NCBI GenBank assembly: GCA_039621445.1
Contig: CP154955.1
Span: 33,463,417-33,527,416 of the forward strand
Direction: 5' to 3'
DNA from: Euglena gracilis
Lineage: Eukaryota; Euglenida; Euglenophyceae; Euglenales
Length of the DNA: 64,000 nt
The position numbers were made by a program, and so were the translations under genes. A model generated the notes under the pieces. The model saw nothing but the letters and a program-made list of their open reading frames with translations. It searched no databases and was not told the origin of the DNA. Each line of letters begins with the position of its first letter. Within the stretch, counting starts at the first letter, position 1. Shown here piece after piece: positions 12,301 through 23,500 of this stretch.

Positions 12301-15300
12301 CAGCCAGGTCTTTCTGAACGGCTGGAGGATCCACCCAGGCCCAGGCTAGAGAAAAGTGCTGGCACACATATGACACGAACCCAGGCGAGAAAAGTGCAAC
12401 TGGCTGAAATCCCCACAGAGGGGCCTGCAGGGAGGGTTCCATCTGGGCGAACTCCCAAACCCAAGCAAAAAATCTGATTCTAGCTCGGTCTCCACCAAAA
12501 AAAAAAAGCAAAACAAAACAAAAAACCATTTACCATTTTGAGAATTTCATCCTCAATAAAAACTGGCGCTCTGGGCTGCAAAAACTGGACCCAGCTTGAG
12601 CGGACACCCAGAGTGGAATCGGGTTGCTGGAGACAACAGCCAGGGGTGGGGTTACATTGGGCTGGAGAATATCCTGGTCCGAATTGGACGGTGTAGTGCA
12701 AGTCCATGGCAATATATTGTTGGAAACTTCAGCGTTCCCAGACTGAAGGTAATTTCGAATTAAATGGGTAAGCATTCAGAGAGCTGTTACCCAAAAGTTC
12801 AAGTTGCAGGGAGGATTGAAAGCCAAAAATGTGCTGGTTTGGCTGCCCAAATAACACACCCTCCTGGACCTATATTAACCCTGCGCTTTGGGTGCTTAAA
12901 TAAAATAAATAAACATAAAGCCCCCCCTGGCATTATATACCGGACGTGATTTTAAGACCCAGGGGCTTCATATTTGGGGGGGGGGGCTTCATATTTGGGG
13001 GAGAAAATCAAAAAATTTTCGGTTGGCCTCTGTGACCTTCAGGGGCCTTCAATTGTGGCTAAATACCAATTGCATGCCAAAATTTCGTTGTGTGACTCCT
13101 ATTTTTCACAGAAATGTGCAATCTTATCCAAAATGGAACACTTCTGGTGAAAAAAAAAATGTTGTATCCACCCTAAATTTGGCTGCTTTTTCCTGAATGA
13201 CACCAGCGTCTGGCTCTATGTCGGGGGAGGCTCTATATTTGGGCGGCAAATCCAAACCCCTGGGGTGGCTTTATATTGGGGGGGGGGGTTCAAATCTGGG
13301 GGGGGGGGGCTGATATTTGGGGGGGTTAATAGGATCAGAGATGAAAATAATCAGAAACATTGTGGGAAATTTTGATTTTGAATATATGTGAAAATGTCAA
13401 ATTTTGGGGAGAATGTCAAATCGGTCGCCTTTTTTAACACGCTGAAGCCAGAAACCCTTTATGTCTGTGACAATTGTTTTGAATAATTCAATTTGTGCTG
13501 CATCGACATCCAAATTTTTCTCAAAAATGATTTTGGCAAAAATTTGTCTGCAAAGATTTTGGCACAAAGAAATTTGACCTTTGGAGGGTCCTGGGTTCCA
13601 CCCAGAGGCTTCTTTAGGACCTGGGAGGGGGGGGGGTCCGGACCCACCCACCCACCCCCTTGGGGGGGGGGGGGCCAAGGGGATCAGGGGGGGCCCACTT
13701 TTGGGGGGGGGTCAATTTTGAGGTACAAAACTTTTTTTTTCAGCGCTTCACGCCCAGAAAACAAGAAAACCCCGCCTCTGGCGGGGTACCCACTCAGCCC
13801 GACCCCCTACCCCCCCAGGGGGGGGGGGCTCAGCCGGGACCCACCCACCAGGTTAAAAAAACTTCAAAAAAACCTCTGCCTCCACTCAAAAAGATGGGTA
13901 AATTTTCCAAACCCTTTGGTTGATGGGGGTAGTTAATCCTACAGTCAAGGAGGGGGGAAATGGGGGGGGCATCTCCACATAAAACTGTGACACTTTCCTG
14001 ATATCGAACCCTCGGGGAAAACTAACTTCAAAAGTCAAATGCACCCACCTGCGCGCTTGTTGGCCCAGGATGTAAACCCCCCCAAATAACCGGGCGGGGT
14101 GCCAGGTTATTGGAACCAACCTTTGGCCCTGCCCCCCCCCCCAAGCCAGACTATTTGGGCCCTTTTTTCAGCGTCGCAAAGGAATTTTGCCTGAAAGGGG
14201 TGCCAAGTTACTGGAACCATCTCTTTTGCCCCTCCCCCCGCCAAGTTATTCGGCCCCCGCCAGGTTATTTGGGGGGATTTACACTTTTTGCTAGAGAGAA
14301 CTAGAAATGAGAAAAATTTTCAGTTCTGCAGGGGGAAAAAATTGCACGAAAATAAGCATTTTGTTGGCCAAAAAGTGCAAAAATGCCAAAAAAAATTGAC
14401 GAAAATTTTGGTTGGGGGAAAATTGGTGCCAAAATGGGAATTTTTCATTGTCAAATAATTTTCAACCAAAAAAAACCGGGAAAATCGAAAAAATAAACGT
14501 GTTTGTGTCCCCCCTGCAGAACGAATCAAAAGCAGAGGTCGAAAAAAAAATGCCACCCAAATTCGGCAATCCTGGTCAAATCATCAGAGCGATGCAATTT
14601 ACATGAAATTCCCCCCAAACGTCTCAAACAAAAGGTTAAAAGATTCTTCCAACTCTGTTGCATTTGGGAGGGAAGGAATGGGTGGATTGTGCCAATGGAG
14701 CAGCAGATTTGATTTCCTTGGACTGCACATTTTCCTGGTTGACGGGGTTCATCAACAAAATGAGCTCTATATTGTGTCTTGCAGGGACCTGTTGTGGAAA
14801 TGAAAGCACCGGATGGGACAGGGACAACGCGCCACAAATCACACCCGAGGAGCCCCGGTGCTGTCTGAAAGAGGGGCAGTGGCAGTCCGCTTCCGAAGGA
14901 GGCAAAGACCTGCAGAATAGAGGGGACAACGGTTCCCTTCCAACTTTGGTGCCATGCTGCGGAGGGGACAAAAATTGGCTCTTGTCCAAATGCATGCCTT
15001 TGAATAGTGGCCACCCAAACGAATCCACCTGCTGCGGGGGTGAGGGAAAATCGGGCATGCATAACATTTGGCTCCGACGGAATTGGTGGCAAAAATGGGT
15101 TGAAAATTTTTTTCTAAAATGGGCTAGAAAATTTTGGGCAAATTTTCTTTGCAGGTTATTTGGGAACTCAATATACATTATATATTGAAATATTTGGCAA
15201 ATTTTGACCGGTCAGTTTGTCCTAACCAACTATACGTATGCCGAATCCCTGCTCCTTCCTCCGCTCTCCTTCAAACAGCATGAAAGCCAAAGAGAATTGC

Positions 15301-17365
15301 TTCATTTTATTTCGACCATTATTCACGACTAACTGGGAGAAATGGCTTCATCTGCCCCCCCTCCCCCACATGGACCTATTGGATTTGGAACACCTGACCC
15401 ACCAACCAAAAGTCCAACAGCATTTCCAATGTGCATTTGGGGGAGACACACCTGCTCCACAATATCCCCGAAGTTGTGGAAGCCACCGACGGGCATCCCC
15501 TGAGCAATCACTATGCGAGCTCTCAGCCAGGCTCCCGCTGCTTGCCATGCACCAGGCTCAAGAGGAAGCCTGCTTCGGGAATTCCAGGCACCAATGGTCT
15601 ACTCGGCCGTGGTGGAATGGGGACGATGGCAGGAGAGGCACCACTTGCTGGAGCTTACCTGGAGCAGTGGGGGGGGGTATGAACGAGAATTTTTTCTCTT
15701 CTTTATTAAATTCTGGAGTTCCTGAAACTTGCTTTCTATTGGGGTCACTGTGGGGTCGAAAAAACAAAAAAAAAGAAACATAAAAATTAAATAAATAAGG
15801 GGAAAATATCTTCTTTGAAAAAAAAGAAATTCCCTAGGAAAGCCATTTGGGAAACGGAAATGCACTCCCCTCCCGTCACTGGCAAAAATCACACCTTTTC
15901 CGACCATTTTTCAGGGGGGGGGTCCTTTTTGGAAAACTGTAACCTCTTTGCCCATTTCTTTTTTGGTGGTCCCGGAAGTGGATGGAGTTGGGCAGTTTCT
16001 GTTTCTTGTGGCGCTCATTGAACCAAAGACTAAGCCAAAGAAATCCAGGGCCCCAAGGGCCCCAAATAGTGCCAATGATGCAAGAACTATGCAAAACACA
16101 CTTCATTTCGAGGGACATCCACCAAATCTAGAAGAAAGAAATCCATAAAAAAACGCAAACAAAAAAACACAAAAGAAAAATGCAACCAAATTGTGCCAAT
16201 GCGAATTCAACAAAATATGAGTGAAAATAATACTAAGAAAAATGCAAACAGGGGATTAAGCCCACTGATCCCCTGGACAGAGGCGCCATGACGGCTGGAG
16301 GACGAGGAAGCAATGAATCGCTCGGGCTCGTCCTCCGCCTCCACATGCTCCACAAAGGTCCCCTTGCACTGCTGGCATTCCGGCCCGTCGTCCCTCGCCG
16401 TCACCTGCCCCCACCAACGGAGCATCCTGGGTCCGTTGTGTTTCCACTGCTGGGGGAGGAGGGACCATAGATTCACTTAGTGACCGGGGGGAGCACTTTC
16501 TCCCGGGCCATACATTTTTTGCCGACTTCCCGGGGAGGGGGGTCACTTCCAGTCTTCCAAAAACATTTTTTTCAATCTTTTTCGGAAAACGAGTCACTGC
16601 CCCCCCCCCGAGGTTGGCCACTCTGGAATCCAAGGGAAATTTTACCAAAAAACGTGAAAAAAGAACAAAAAAAATTCCGGTCACTTCAGTGGTTTTTTGC
16701 CGACCCCCTGGGGGGGGTCCAAAAACCAGTGTTCACCATGAAAAAAACCAGTCATCCCCAGGGGGGGGGGTGACTGGTTTTGTATGTCCCGGTTGTATGT
16801 CCCAGACCCACCCACCCACTTCGATAGCTGACCCCCCCCCAGATCAACCACCCATCCACCCACCCAAAACCCAGCTAAAATCGGCCGACAACGATGAAAA
16901 TAATGCAAAAAAATACCAGGCCCAGCCTTCAGCCAGGCCAAAATCTGACTCAATGATGCACCCACCCGGGGGGTCCAGAGGCCCCAACCCACCCACCCAC
17001 TCTCGATAACACACCCACCCACCCACCCACCCCCGGGGGGTGGGGCCGCACAGGTGTTAAGTGAATCTATGGGAGGGACCCCTCCTTGGGTTTCCTCTTC
17101 CAGGCAGAGCAGGCACACGTTTCGATCAGCCACCAGCCTCGGCCTGCCTTACCCGGAGAGGACTCACAAGCATTTTGGTCATCAAAATATTTGAGCCAAT
17201 TGCGTCGCCGACCATTCATCTCTTTACGGTTCTTCTGTTTACTCCGACTTCAAACTTGTCAGTTGGACAAATGAAAACGCAAGCACACAGAGACCAAAAA
17301 CGTTGCACAGGTGCCACATTGCACACCTGGGTCCTGCAGGCACAGTCCCAGCAATAAAAACTCAT
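9292..17365 (-). CDS. RING-H2 E3 ubiquitin ligase, RNF115/RNF126 type (exons on minus strand)
   Basis: Proteins of this type bind ubiquitin or client proteins through an N-terminal zinc finger and recruit E2 enzymes through a C-terminal RING-H2. Supported exons in transcript order: 17327-17365 (start Met), 16266-16404, then 11539-11661, 11394-11470, 9778-9893 and 9292-9348. The last four join in one frame. The order zinc finger, linker ending [18 protein letters not shown]2, then [19 protein letters not shown] is that of the RNF126/RNF181 family. Middle exons between 16266 and 11661 and the C-terminal exon below 9292 are not placed. One intron has a GC donor. Transposons lie in two introns. 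The joining of the two halves into one gene is inference from the shared family architecture. Confidence 0.75.
9778..9893 (-). CDS. E3 ligase RING-H2 exon (first six zinc ligands)
   Basis: Reads [38 protein letters not shown]. Spacing is C-x2-C-x14-C-x-H-x2-H-x2-C, the first six ligands of a RING-H2. The acceptor is CCCCCGTCTTAG. The donor CAG|GCGTGC is a GC type, because a GT donor here would break the phase with the next exon. Confidence 0.88.
10345..10628. mobile_element. Mini-transposon, CAGGCTTCTTTTTAAG ends, 8-bp TSD
   Basis: 284 bp with 16-bp inverted ends CAGGCTTCTTTTTAAG...CTTAAAAAGAAGCCTG. It is flanked by perfect 8-bp duplications GTGCCATC at 10337-10344 and 10629-10636. The interior has long C and G runs and a hairpin TTCGGCGCTTCGCGCCGAA. 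It lies in an intron of the E3 ligase gene. The 8-bp TSD and CA...TG ends are hAT-like, and no transposase is encoded. Confidence 0.92.
10680..11385. repeat. CTCA/CTCC/CTCG microsatellite array
   Basis: About 700 bp of tetranucleotides, first CTCC, then CTCA with islands of CTCG and CTCC. It is open in all three forward frames because the repeat lacks stops. It lies in the E3 ligase intron, 10 bp from the 11394 exon. Confidence 0.97.
11394..11470 (-). CDS. E3 ligase exon before the RING
   Basis: Reads [20 protein letters not shown] then SSGHV. The pattern S-K-x3-(D/A)-LP-x-V-x-(I/V) immediately before a RING-H2 is typical of this family. The donor G|GTGCGT leaves phase 1. Joining to the next exon gives [12 protein letters not shown]. 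The 1500-nt intron that follows holds a mini-transposon and the CTCA array. Confidence 0.75.
11539..11661 (-). CDS. E3 ligase linker exon
   Basis: Begins after GTGCTGCAG and reads [41 protein letters not shown]. It matches in style the region of RNF126 that precedes the RING (a helix LxxxLxxLMExx). It ends GG|GTATGC, phase 2, and a 68-nt intron separates it from the next exon. Confidence 0.7.
12958..13333. repeat. Dispersed repeat, TATTTGGGGG-bounded, copy 1
   Basis: Starts CAGGGGCTTCATATTTGGGG and ends in GGGCTGATATTTGGGGG. The centre has TCCTGAATGACACCAGCGTC and GGCGGCAAATCCAAACCCC. The same blocks occur reversed at 22505-22905, so this is one repeat family in two orientations. Confidence 0.75.
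13600..13895. mobile_element. Possible worn mini-transposon, CAGAGGCTTCTTTAGG ends
   Basis: Left CAGAGGCTTCTTTAGGACC and right AAAAAAACCTCTG are imperfect inverted ends of the CAGGCTTC type, around C/G runs and AGCGCTTCACGCCC. The flanks GTTCCACC and CCTCCACT share only TCCAC. Confidence 0.35.
13896..15429. other. Repeat-rich intron candidate with one long open frame
   Basis: The stretch 14658-15188 (+) is open for 176 codons and cysteine-rich ([18 protein letters not shown]), and the opposite strand is also open over most of it. No family was recognised. The rest is A/T-rich repeat with NATTTTGG-type words. Confidence 0.3.
15430..15531 (-). CDS. Possible extra exon within the E3 ligase gene
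   Basis: On the minus strand the frame reads [28 protein letters not shown] and is followed by a strong donor GTGTGT. A pyrimidine-rich stretch precedes it. It lies in the gap between the zinc-finger and linker exons where more coding sequence is expected. No family match was recognised and the start is uncertain. Confidence 0.25.
16266..16404 (-). CDS. E3 ligase exon 2: second zinc-finger half
   Basis: Reads [20 protein letters not shown] then [10 protein letters not shown] and a serine-rich stretch. C-x2-C followed by GTFVEHVE and an acidic run is the hallmark of the N-terminal finger of RNF115/126-type ligases. The acceptor GGTGGGGGCAG is weak in pyrimidines. The donor ATCA|GTGGGC is my best guess, and the 3' edge could move. 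Confidence 0.6.
16466..17071. mobile_element. Mini-transposon, CATAGATTCACTTA ends, 8-bp TSD
   Basis: 606 bp with inverted ends CATAGATTCACTTA...TAAGTGAATCTATG. It is flanked by perfect 8-bp duplications GGAGGGAC at 16458-16465 and 17072-17079. The interior has C/G runs and CACCCACC clusters. It lies in intron 1 of the E3 ligase gene, and without it that intron would be about 300 nt. Confidence 0.88.
17327..17365 (-). CDS. E3 ligase exon 1: start codon and first zinc-finger half
   Basis: Encodes [13 protein letters not shown] and ends CCAG|GTGTGC. The Tyr-Cys-Trp-Asp-Cys start resembles the N-terminal (Y/F)-C-x2-C of RNF115/126-type proteins. Phase 0 joining to the 16404 exon gives two CxxC pairs with 14 residues between them, which fits this finger. 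It is only 13 codons and depends on that context. Confidence 0.55.
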
Positions 17366-19981
17366 CCAGCCGTCACAACGGACAATGAGACAACAGAGGC
17401 AAAAAAGAGATTCCTACGGAAAAGAAACAAGCCGTTCCAACATCAGAGGAAATCTCAAGCATCATATTTTCTTCATCAGGCACAAAACAAATCCCATCGT
17501 ATTCACATTTCCCTGCGGATGTTGCTCAGAAAAAGGAGTTGGGTATCCCAACACTATCAATATCAACGATTGCCCAGGACAGGGAATTTTCCAGCCCCCC
17601 CCCCCCCGGGGTGCATCCATCGACTGGAAAAGGGTGCTGGCTGGACCCTCCCCCACCCCCCAAGGGAGTGGGGCCAATTGAGTGCTTCGATTGTTCCTCG
17701 GAGTGCTCATAGCACCAACATCAAAGCCAAAAGGCTGCCAAATAATCAATTTTGGGTCCAAAAAACAAAATAAGTGCTAAATATTCAAACAGTGATTGTG
17801 GCACACACTTTCAAAGCATTCAAGTTGTTGTGGTGCACATGGCACACAAAGGGAAATTCTGCTGCAGCGCAACGGGTCATGAAAAATGTTCTGTGGTGGC
17901 AACAGCCCCAAAATTTTTTTTTCCAGTTGCACTAACAACAGGCACGTAATCAAGCAGAGACAGCAGTCAAAGAAACAGAAAGGATACGCTGGCCAAATAT
18001 GGCACCTCACCGGGTGCTGAGCGTCGGCAAGTGCTGGGGGAGCCACATTCACATTCATCTTGGAGGGGAAAAAAATTGTTTCATCTCAAAAAAAGGAGAA
18101 CCATCCTTGAGAGGCAGATTCCTGAAGAGCTTCCAATACGGGGAAGATGAACAACTTCGGTTGGAATGCTCTCAAAATGAACATAATTGTTGCACAAATA
18201 GTTTTGCAAATTTCTGAATTGAAATATTCATAATTTTTCCTGCTTTGGGCAAAAATGTTTCTTTTTCTCCTGCAGTAATCTCCATTACCGTGATAACCAA
18301 ATACTTGACACAATAATCAGCGGTAGAATTTCTTGTCGTTGTTAGCTGGGAGGGTGCATCGGGCACTTTGGGAGATGCAATTCCAAGCAACTTCTGAATT
18401 TCGGTCCTCAGGGAGGTGAAAATGAGCAGAAGCCGCAAAGATGCATTGAAGCGCGGTTGTGGTGAACACAGAGGTAGTGAACAACGTCCGTACCTCAACT
18501 GGGTTGGTCGAGCGGTTTGGTCACTCTCGGTCGACCCTTCTTCTGCTTCGGGCCTGGGGGAAAAATGCAAAAAAAACCTTCTTGGGAACAAGATTTTTTT
18601 AAAAAAAAACTTCCTTTCCTTCAGCATACATCTCTCTCTTTGAGGCCGGCCAGGGCTGAATTTTGGGCTGGCTGCCCCCCCCCCCCAGCTGTCCCTGAGC
18701 TGGGTCTTACGAGCTTGAACTGTTGCGCAAAACAATAACAGCAGCAGCAGCAACAACAACAACGCAGCCAAACCACACACAGGGGAGACACAGGGGAGGG
18801 GGAAATATGCAGCAAGGCTCCTCAAATATGCAATGCAAAAAAAATGTAAAAATACGCAAAAATATGCAAGTTGGGGCTAGGCGCTCCCTGGGGCTGTGCA
18901 CTTTTCCACTGGAGAGGACTTGGAAAATTTTCACTTGCTCCGAAAATGCAACCTTAAAGGAAAATGTGATGCAAAATTGTGAAGTGATATGGTTGGTCCA
19001 CCTGGTTGCATCCACTTACATTTCATTATGCAACTACTGCTGATGTGAAATTGGTCCAAAACGTCAGGTATGCAACCTCCAGTTGTCTGAGCAAGTGGAG
19101 CAATTTGCCTGTGCAAATGCCCGAAGAAAATCGAAAAGGCAAAATATGCAAAAAAAATGCAAAAAATGGGATTTTTCACAAATTTTCTTTAATTATGCAA
19201 AGAAAAGCAAATTATGCAAAGAAGTGCAAACTCTAAAGATGTTCAATTATGCAAATTATGCAACTTGCACATATTCCCCCTGGGGGACACAACATGGACC
19301 CTCGAAAAACGCGAAGAAAAAAACACAGACAAAATGAAAACAAATGAACGCAAAAAAACCCCCTCAAATTGCATGTAAAATCCTTCAGGAGCTCCCCCGG
19401 GACTGAGGACTGATGATTTTTCATCTTCTCTGGGAAATTTTTCATCATGCAAACATGTTTTGATGCATTTTGATTGACTTTGGGAACATCCTGGCTATAA
19501 AAATTTGCAATTTGTTGGCCAAAAAATCAAAAAAAATGGAAAAAATACAAAAAGTGTGGTAACATGGCAAAAATTGTCCACAATGTGGAATTTTTTTAGG
19601 TAATAAAAACTTCCCATCAAAAATTGGGAAATCACCAGGAAAAAAAACACAAAAAAGAGACAAAAACTGTGTTCGTGCTCCTCGTGGCCTCATCCCTCTT
19701 TCAGAAAAATTTGGAAGGGTTGGTATTTTAAAAACACACCAACCATCCAGAATACCATTTTTCAACTATAGGGGCTCCAGTTGGGCCAGTGGCCAGCAGG
19801 GGGGGGGGGCGCTGGGCTGAGTCAAAATAAGCTGGGTACAGCAGCTGCCTCCCGTGGATCTGAAAAACTTTAAAGACGTGCATGATTCACAACCGCCAAC
19901 AAAAGCATTGTGAGCGCAATGATGATGTCCACCAGCTTGTGCTGTGAGGCAAAAAAACATCAACGCGTAGGGATGGTGCAC
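17366..19981. other. Mostly non-coding; weak exon signals only
   Basis: No supported gene. A minus-strand frame near 18480-18560 contains PKQKKGRPRVTKPLDQPS, which has an AT-hook-like GRP core, then a stop. It could be the last exon of the gene at 19982-20567. The minus-strand frame at 18300-18430 (EIQKLLGIASPKVPDAPSQL) is another weak candidate. Confidence 0.3.
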
Positions 19982-20567
19982 CTTTCAAATCAGATTTCCG
20001 CCGCTGCTGCCTGCGGGACAGCGAAGCCGGCGCGTCCCCCATCGGCATTGGTGCGTCGGGGGCCCCGCTGCCCGCTTCCTCCTCCTCACTGGGCCCTACC
20101 GCCCCTTCGCCCGCTGCCGGGCCCGCCTCGGCAGGAACGCTGCTCAGGCTGGGCAGGGGCACTGGGGCCCCCGCCTCCGCCGCGGGGGGTTTGCTGCTCG
20201 CGGCCGCGTTCTCACGCGACGGCTTGGGCTCAGGGCAGAGCGGGAAGGCCTGGTGGGGGGGTGGTCGACAAAATTTTGGCACACTCAAATTTTACTGACA
20301 TTTTTTCTTGCTGAAATTTTTTGGACTTTCAATGGCATTTTTTGCTTCAAAAACCTCTCAAAATCAACATTTTGAGAAAATGTTGAATTTTTGGAAGGTG
20401 TGAAAAAATGGGATTTTGGGGGTTTTTGGGAGGACCCCCTTTATGGGTGGGGGGGGGGGGTGGTCGACCCCCCCCCACCCACCACCCTGGCTGTTGATTC
20501 CCGTTCTGCCCTGCTTGGGCTTCACGGGGTTGTCAAAGATGCGGTGTGCCTTCTCGCTCCATTGGGC
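19982..20567 (-). CDS. Exon of an unidentified gene, split by a mini-transposon
   Basis: After the acceptor CCTCTGTCCACAG the frame reads AQWSEKAHRIFDNPVK. It is then interrupted by the 283-bp element at 20231-20513 and resumes PKPSRENAAASSKPPA, an Ala/Pro/Glu-rich stretch with EEEEAGSGAPDAPMPM and RRQQRRKSDLKG. It ends AAAG|GTGCAC. GC content is far above the flanks. The composition suggests a disordered regulatory protein, but I do not recognise the family. Read-through of the element meets a stop by my count, so the element must be spliced out or the gene is broken. Confidence 0.55.
20231..20513. mobile_element. Mini-transposon in an exon, CAGGGCAGAACGGGAA type, 8-bp TSD
   Basis: 283 bp with ends CAGGGCAGAGCGGGAAGGCC and GATTCCCGTTCTGCCCTG, and perfect 8-bp duplications CTTGGGCT at 20223-20230 and 20514-20521. 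The interior carries the AAATTTTACTGACATTTTTT and CAACATTTTGAGAAAATGTT words seen at 3.8-4.4 kb and 23.8 kb. The perfect duplication implies recent insertion into the exon at 19982-20567. Confidence 0.93.
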
Positions 20568-21439
20568 CTGTGGACAGAGGGCAAGGATAAATACTGGAGA
20601 TCAACCCATATTGGGTTTGTTGAAAATCTTGAATTCATCAGGTCCGAAAAAATATCGTGAAATATCGGCTTTATTGGGGGGGGGGGCAACGTACTTTTTT
20701 GTTGTTTTTTTGGGCGATTTTGGAATTTTGGAATTTTGAAATTTTTGGAATTTTGGAATTGCTCAAATGATAAACCACCCTCTGACAACCGTGAAGGAAA
20801 AAAAATCGGCACAGATGCTATGAAAAATCACAAAATGGATGAAAATGACGTCAAAAAAGAACGTCTGTTTTTTGCCAAAAAAAGCCCAAAAGCTCGAAAA
20901 ATAACAAACAAGTGAACCCGTTGAGGCGTTTTTTGGGGGGAGTGACTTTTGACAGCGAAATATTTGCCCCCCCCCCCAATAATAAACCTCCCCTCCCCTG
21001 GACCCCGACTTCGAGTTTAATCCCTTCTGAAGGGTGGAAAATTCCCCCCCTCTTCCCCCCCCCAAACCCAAAAGTCCACAAATTCATCCGTTCTTAAAAA
21101 AAGGAGAGGCAGCCTTCGTCTGATGAAATTGCTGTATTTCTCCATTTTGAAGCCTTGAACGTGTCAATTTTGTGTCATTTGGGCAATTTTTTGGTGGAAA
21201 TGTGAGACAGAATGAAGGTTTTGAAACACATGGGCAAGGGGTCATGTACATGTGCCCCTTTCAAGGATGGGAAAAGTGTGGTGAAAGGTCGAAAATTACC
21301 CCTCAAAAAAAATGCTGAAAATCACGGTCATGGGGGGATATACGGCCAGGGACTGTATCAAAATGCCAGCCCCCCTCTTAAACCCCTACGACACCCCTCC
21401 GGGCTCCGGCCAGTTCTCCAATTGCAATTAGAGGGGGGG

Positions 21440-21728
21440 TATCTCCAAAATTCCTACACAATTTTGACTGTCCGGATGTCCCCCCAGGCATGGGTGCTGC
21501 TCTCTGAATGCAATTCCCTGGTTGCATTTTGGGGGAAGGGTCTACCCCCCCAACTGTCCAGGAGATTTTATCTTTCCTTGAATTGAGCCTTTATGTCCTG
21601 AGAAATGGGATGTTTCAAATCCCAGGGGGCTGTGGATTTTGCAACCATAAATTTTGCCAAAAGCATCCGCGAAAGCCCTTAAAAAGGGCAGGGCCATTGG
21701 ATTGCATCTTATTTGGCCCAAAATGGCA
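21440..21728 (-). pseudogene. DIRS reverse transcriptase / RNase H fragment
   Basis: Minus-strand frames contain AAILGQIRCNPMALPFLRAF and match, over about 260 bp, the stretch 55404-55665 of the longer DIRS element, with many substitutions and small indels. Frames are broken. It is a dead fragment of the RNase H region. The reading GCATGGGTGCTGCT of the HSDSSTHAWGG motif is still visible. Confidence 0.85.
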
Positions 21729-22504
21729 GGGGGCTTGTGAAACATTGGTCCCAAAGGGGGGGGTGCCCCCATTTGGGAGGTCGACTTTTTATACATTTTT
21801 GGGAAGATCTCAGAGAGTTCTACACGGCCAAATCAAAAAATCCGAAACGGGCCGTTTTGGAGGCTTCACGGCCCCGCAGATGTTTGGACCTATGTCCGAC
21901 GGCTGGACCCAAATTGTAATTCGGGGGGGTCCTTTGTAGGGGGGATGGTAATGAAACTGGGGGGGGGGGTATGATTTAGGAGGTTTACATATTTTCATTC
22001 AATGTGAGGTGATGCAAGGATGAACCCCCCCAAAATAAGGCCCCGGGCCAACTTTTTGGGTTTGTTGCTGAAAATCCCGGGGGGGGGGGGGCTGCTTTTT
22101 GGATTTTTGTTGAAACATTCGACCAAAAAAATTTCCGTGGGAGGGTCCAAAAAAAGGCATTTTTGGCAACCAGCGAAAAAAGTCTCAAAAATGACAAATT
22201 TGACTCATGCAACATGGGCAAAATTCAAAAAACCATCCACTTTGGGAGCATTTTCACAGTTTTAGGGGGGTCTTCTTTTTAGAGGGGGTTCATTTGTGGG
22301 GGTCTTATTTCGGGAGAGGGTTTACAGGAAAGCTAGGAAAAGTTAGGAAAACGGCTGAAATCAGGTTTTTGCTTAAAATTTTTTTATTGCCCAACAGATT
22401 GCAAAACACAACTTCCAAAATCAGGTAAGAAAACAAAAAAAAATCACACACCAACAACGAGGAAAACGCAAGCAATGTGGGGGGGCTCGTTCCAAAGTCT
22501 GAAG

Positions 22505-22905
22505 TCATGATCAAATAACCCCCGCAAATATAAAACCCCCCCAACACAAAGCCCCCTCAATATAAAGCCCCCCAAGGGGATTTGGTTTTGTCGCCCAAAT
22601 ATAACCCCCCCTGACGTGGAACCAGACGCTAGATGCTGGTGTCATTCAGGAAAAAGTAGAAAATTTTGGGTGAATACAAACGTTTTTTTTTTTTCACCAG
22701 AGATGCTCCATTTGGATAAGAACTGCAAAAACTAGGAGGTACACAACGAAAATTTGGCATAAAACTGGAGTTGGAAGGCCGCCGAAGGTTATAGAGGCCA
22801 CCCAAAAAATTTGATTTTCTCCCCCAAATATAAAGCCCCCCCCCCTGGGGTCTTGAAATCCCATTCAAATATAAAGCCGAGGGGCTTTATATTTGGGGTG
22901 GGGTT
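22505..22905. repeat. Dispersed repeat, TATTTGGGGG-bounded, copy 2 (reverse)
   Basis: Reverse complement of the family at 12958-13333, with shared internal blocks around GACGCTAGATGCTGGTGTCA, the T-run before CACCAGAGATG, and CCAAATATAAAGCCCC ends. It directly abuts the exon at 22909-23016, with only 3 bp between it and the donor site. Confidence 0.7.
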
Positions 22906-22908
22906 TAC

Positions 22909-23016
22909 CTGCTTTACAAACTTGGAACGAAACTTCTTGGCCACCTTCTTGTCGAAATTGAACGCCTTCTTCCACGTCTTCCTTGCAGTGTCTAGGGAAC
23001 CTTGAATGGGAGGAGA
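22909..23016 (-). CDS. Candidate exon, basic protein, unidentified
   Basis: Bounded by CTTGTCCAG and CAG|GTAAAC, 36 codons in phase 0. It reads SPPIQGSLDTARKTWKKAF then NFDKKVAKKFRSKFVKQ, rich in Lys and aromatic residues. It may belong to the same minus-strand gene as 19982-20567. Nothing identifies its function. Confidence 0.4.
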
Positions 23017-23342
23017 CTGGACAAGAGGCAAAAATAACCCCATCGTTGAGAAAGAAAAGACTGTAAAGAGGGGGCAAAAAAAAATCTCCGTTCTTTTTCA
23101 CAATAAAATGCAAAATGGCTTCACAAAATGAAAATTTGATGATTCGCATACACACTGCCTGACCTCTGTTGTGTGCGTTTTTCTTTCCAAAAAATCATGC
23201 CACCCAGTTGCAAAAAAAGACATAAAAAACACAAATAATGCCTTCTGAATCTTTGGACGAATGATATCTGCCCATAATTTCTTCCAAAAAGCATTCAGGG
23301 GGCAATGCAAGTGGGGTTGCTTGGTGAATGCACACAACAAAA

Positions 23343-23410
23343 TACCTTCACAGAATTCTTCCCATGCAGCAAGGGCTAACTTTTTTGCCATCCCAACCAG
23401 GGCAACGCAT
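23343..23410 (-). CDS. Candidate short exon, unidentified
   Basis: Minus-strand frame ...CVALVGMAKKLALAAWEEF and CE, then GAAG|GTATTTTG after an acceptor ATCCAG. Its end phase does not match the next candidate exon directly, so either another exon lies between them or it is not coding. Confidence 0.25.
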
Positions 23411-23500
23411 GGACTGTCTGGATTTCGAAAAGAGCAAATGTGTGAGTATGTTGCTGCTGGAAGTTTTTTTTGATTTATTTGAAGTTATGTGTACCCAACC

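Noticed and set aside
17075-17133. Minus-strand [14 protein letters not shown] as a zinc-finger start
   Set aside because: Only one CxxC, no phase match to the 16404 exon, and the 17327-17365 exon fits the family better.
18621-18825. Leu/Val-rich segment (LLLLLLLLLLF) as a membrane helix
   Set aside because: It derives from a CAG/CAA microsatellite on the opposite strand and has no supported exon borders.
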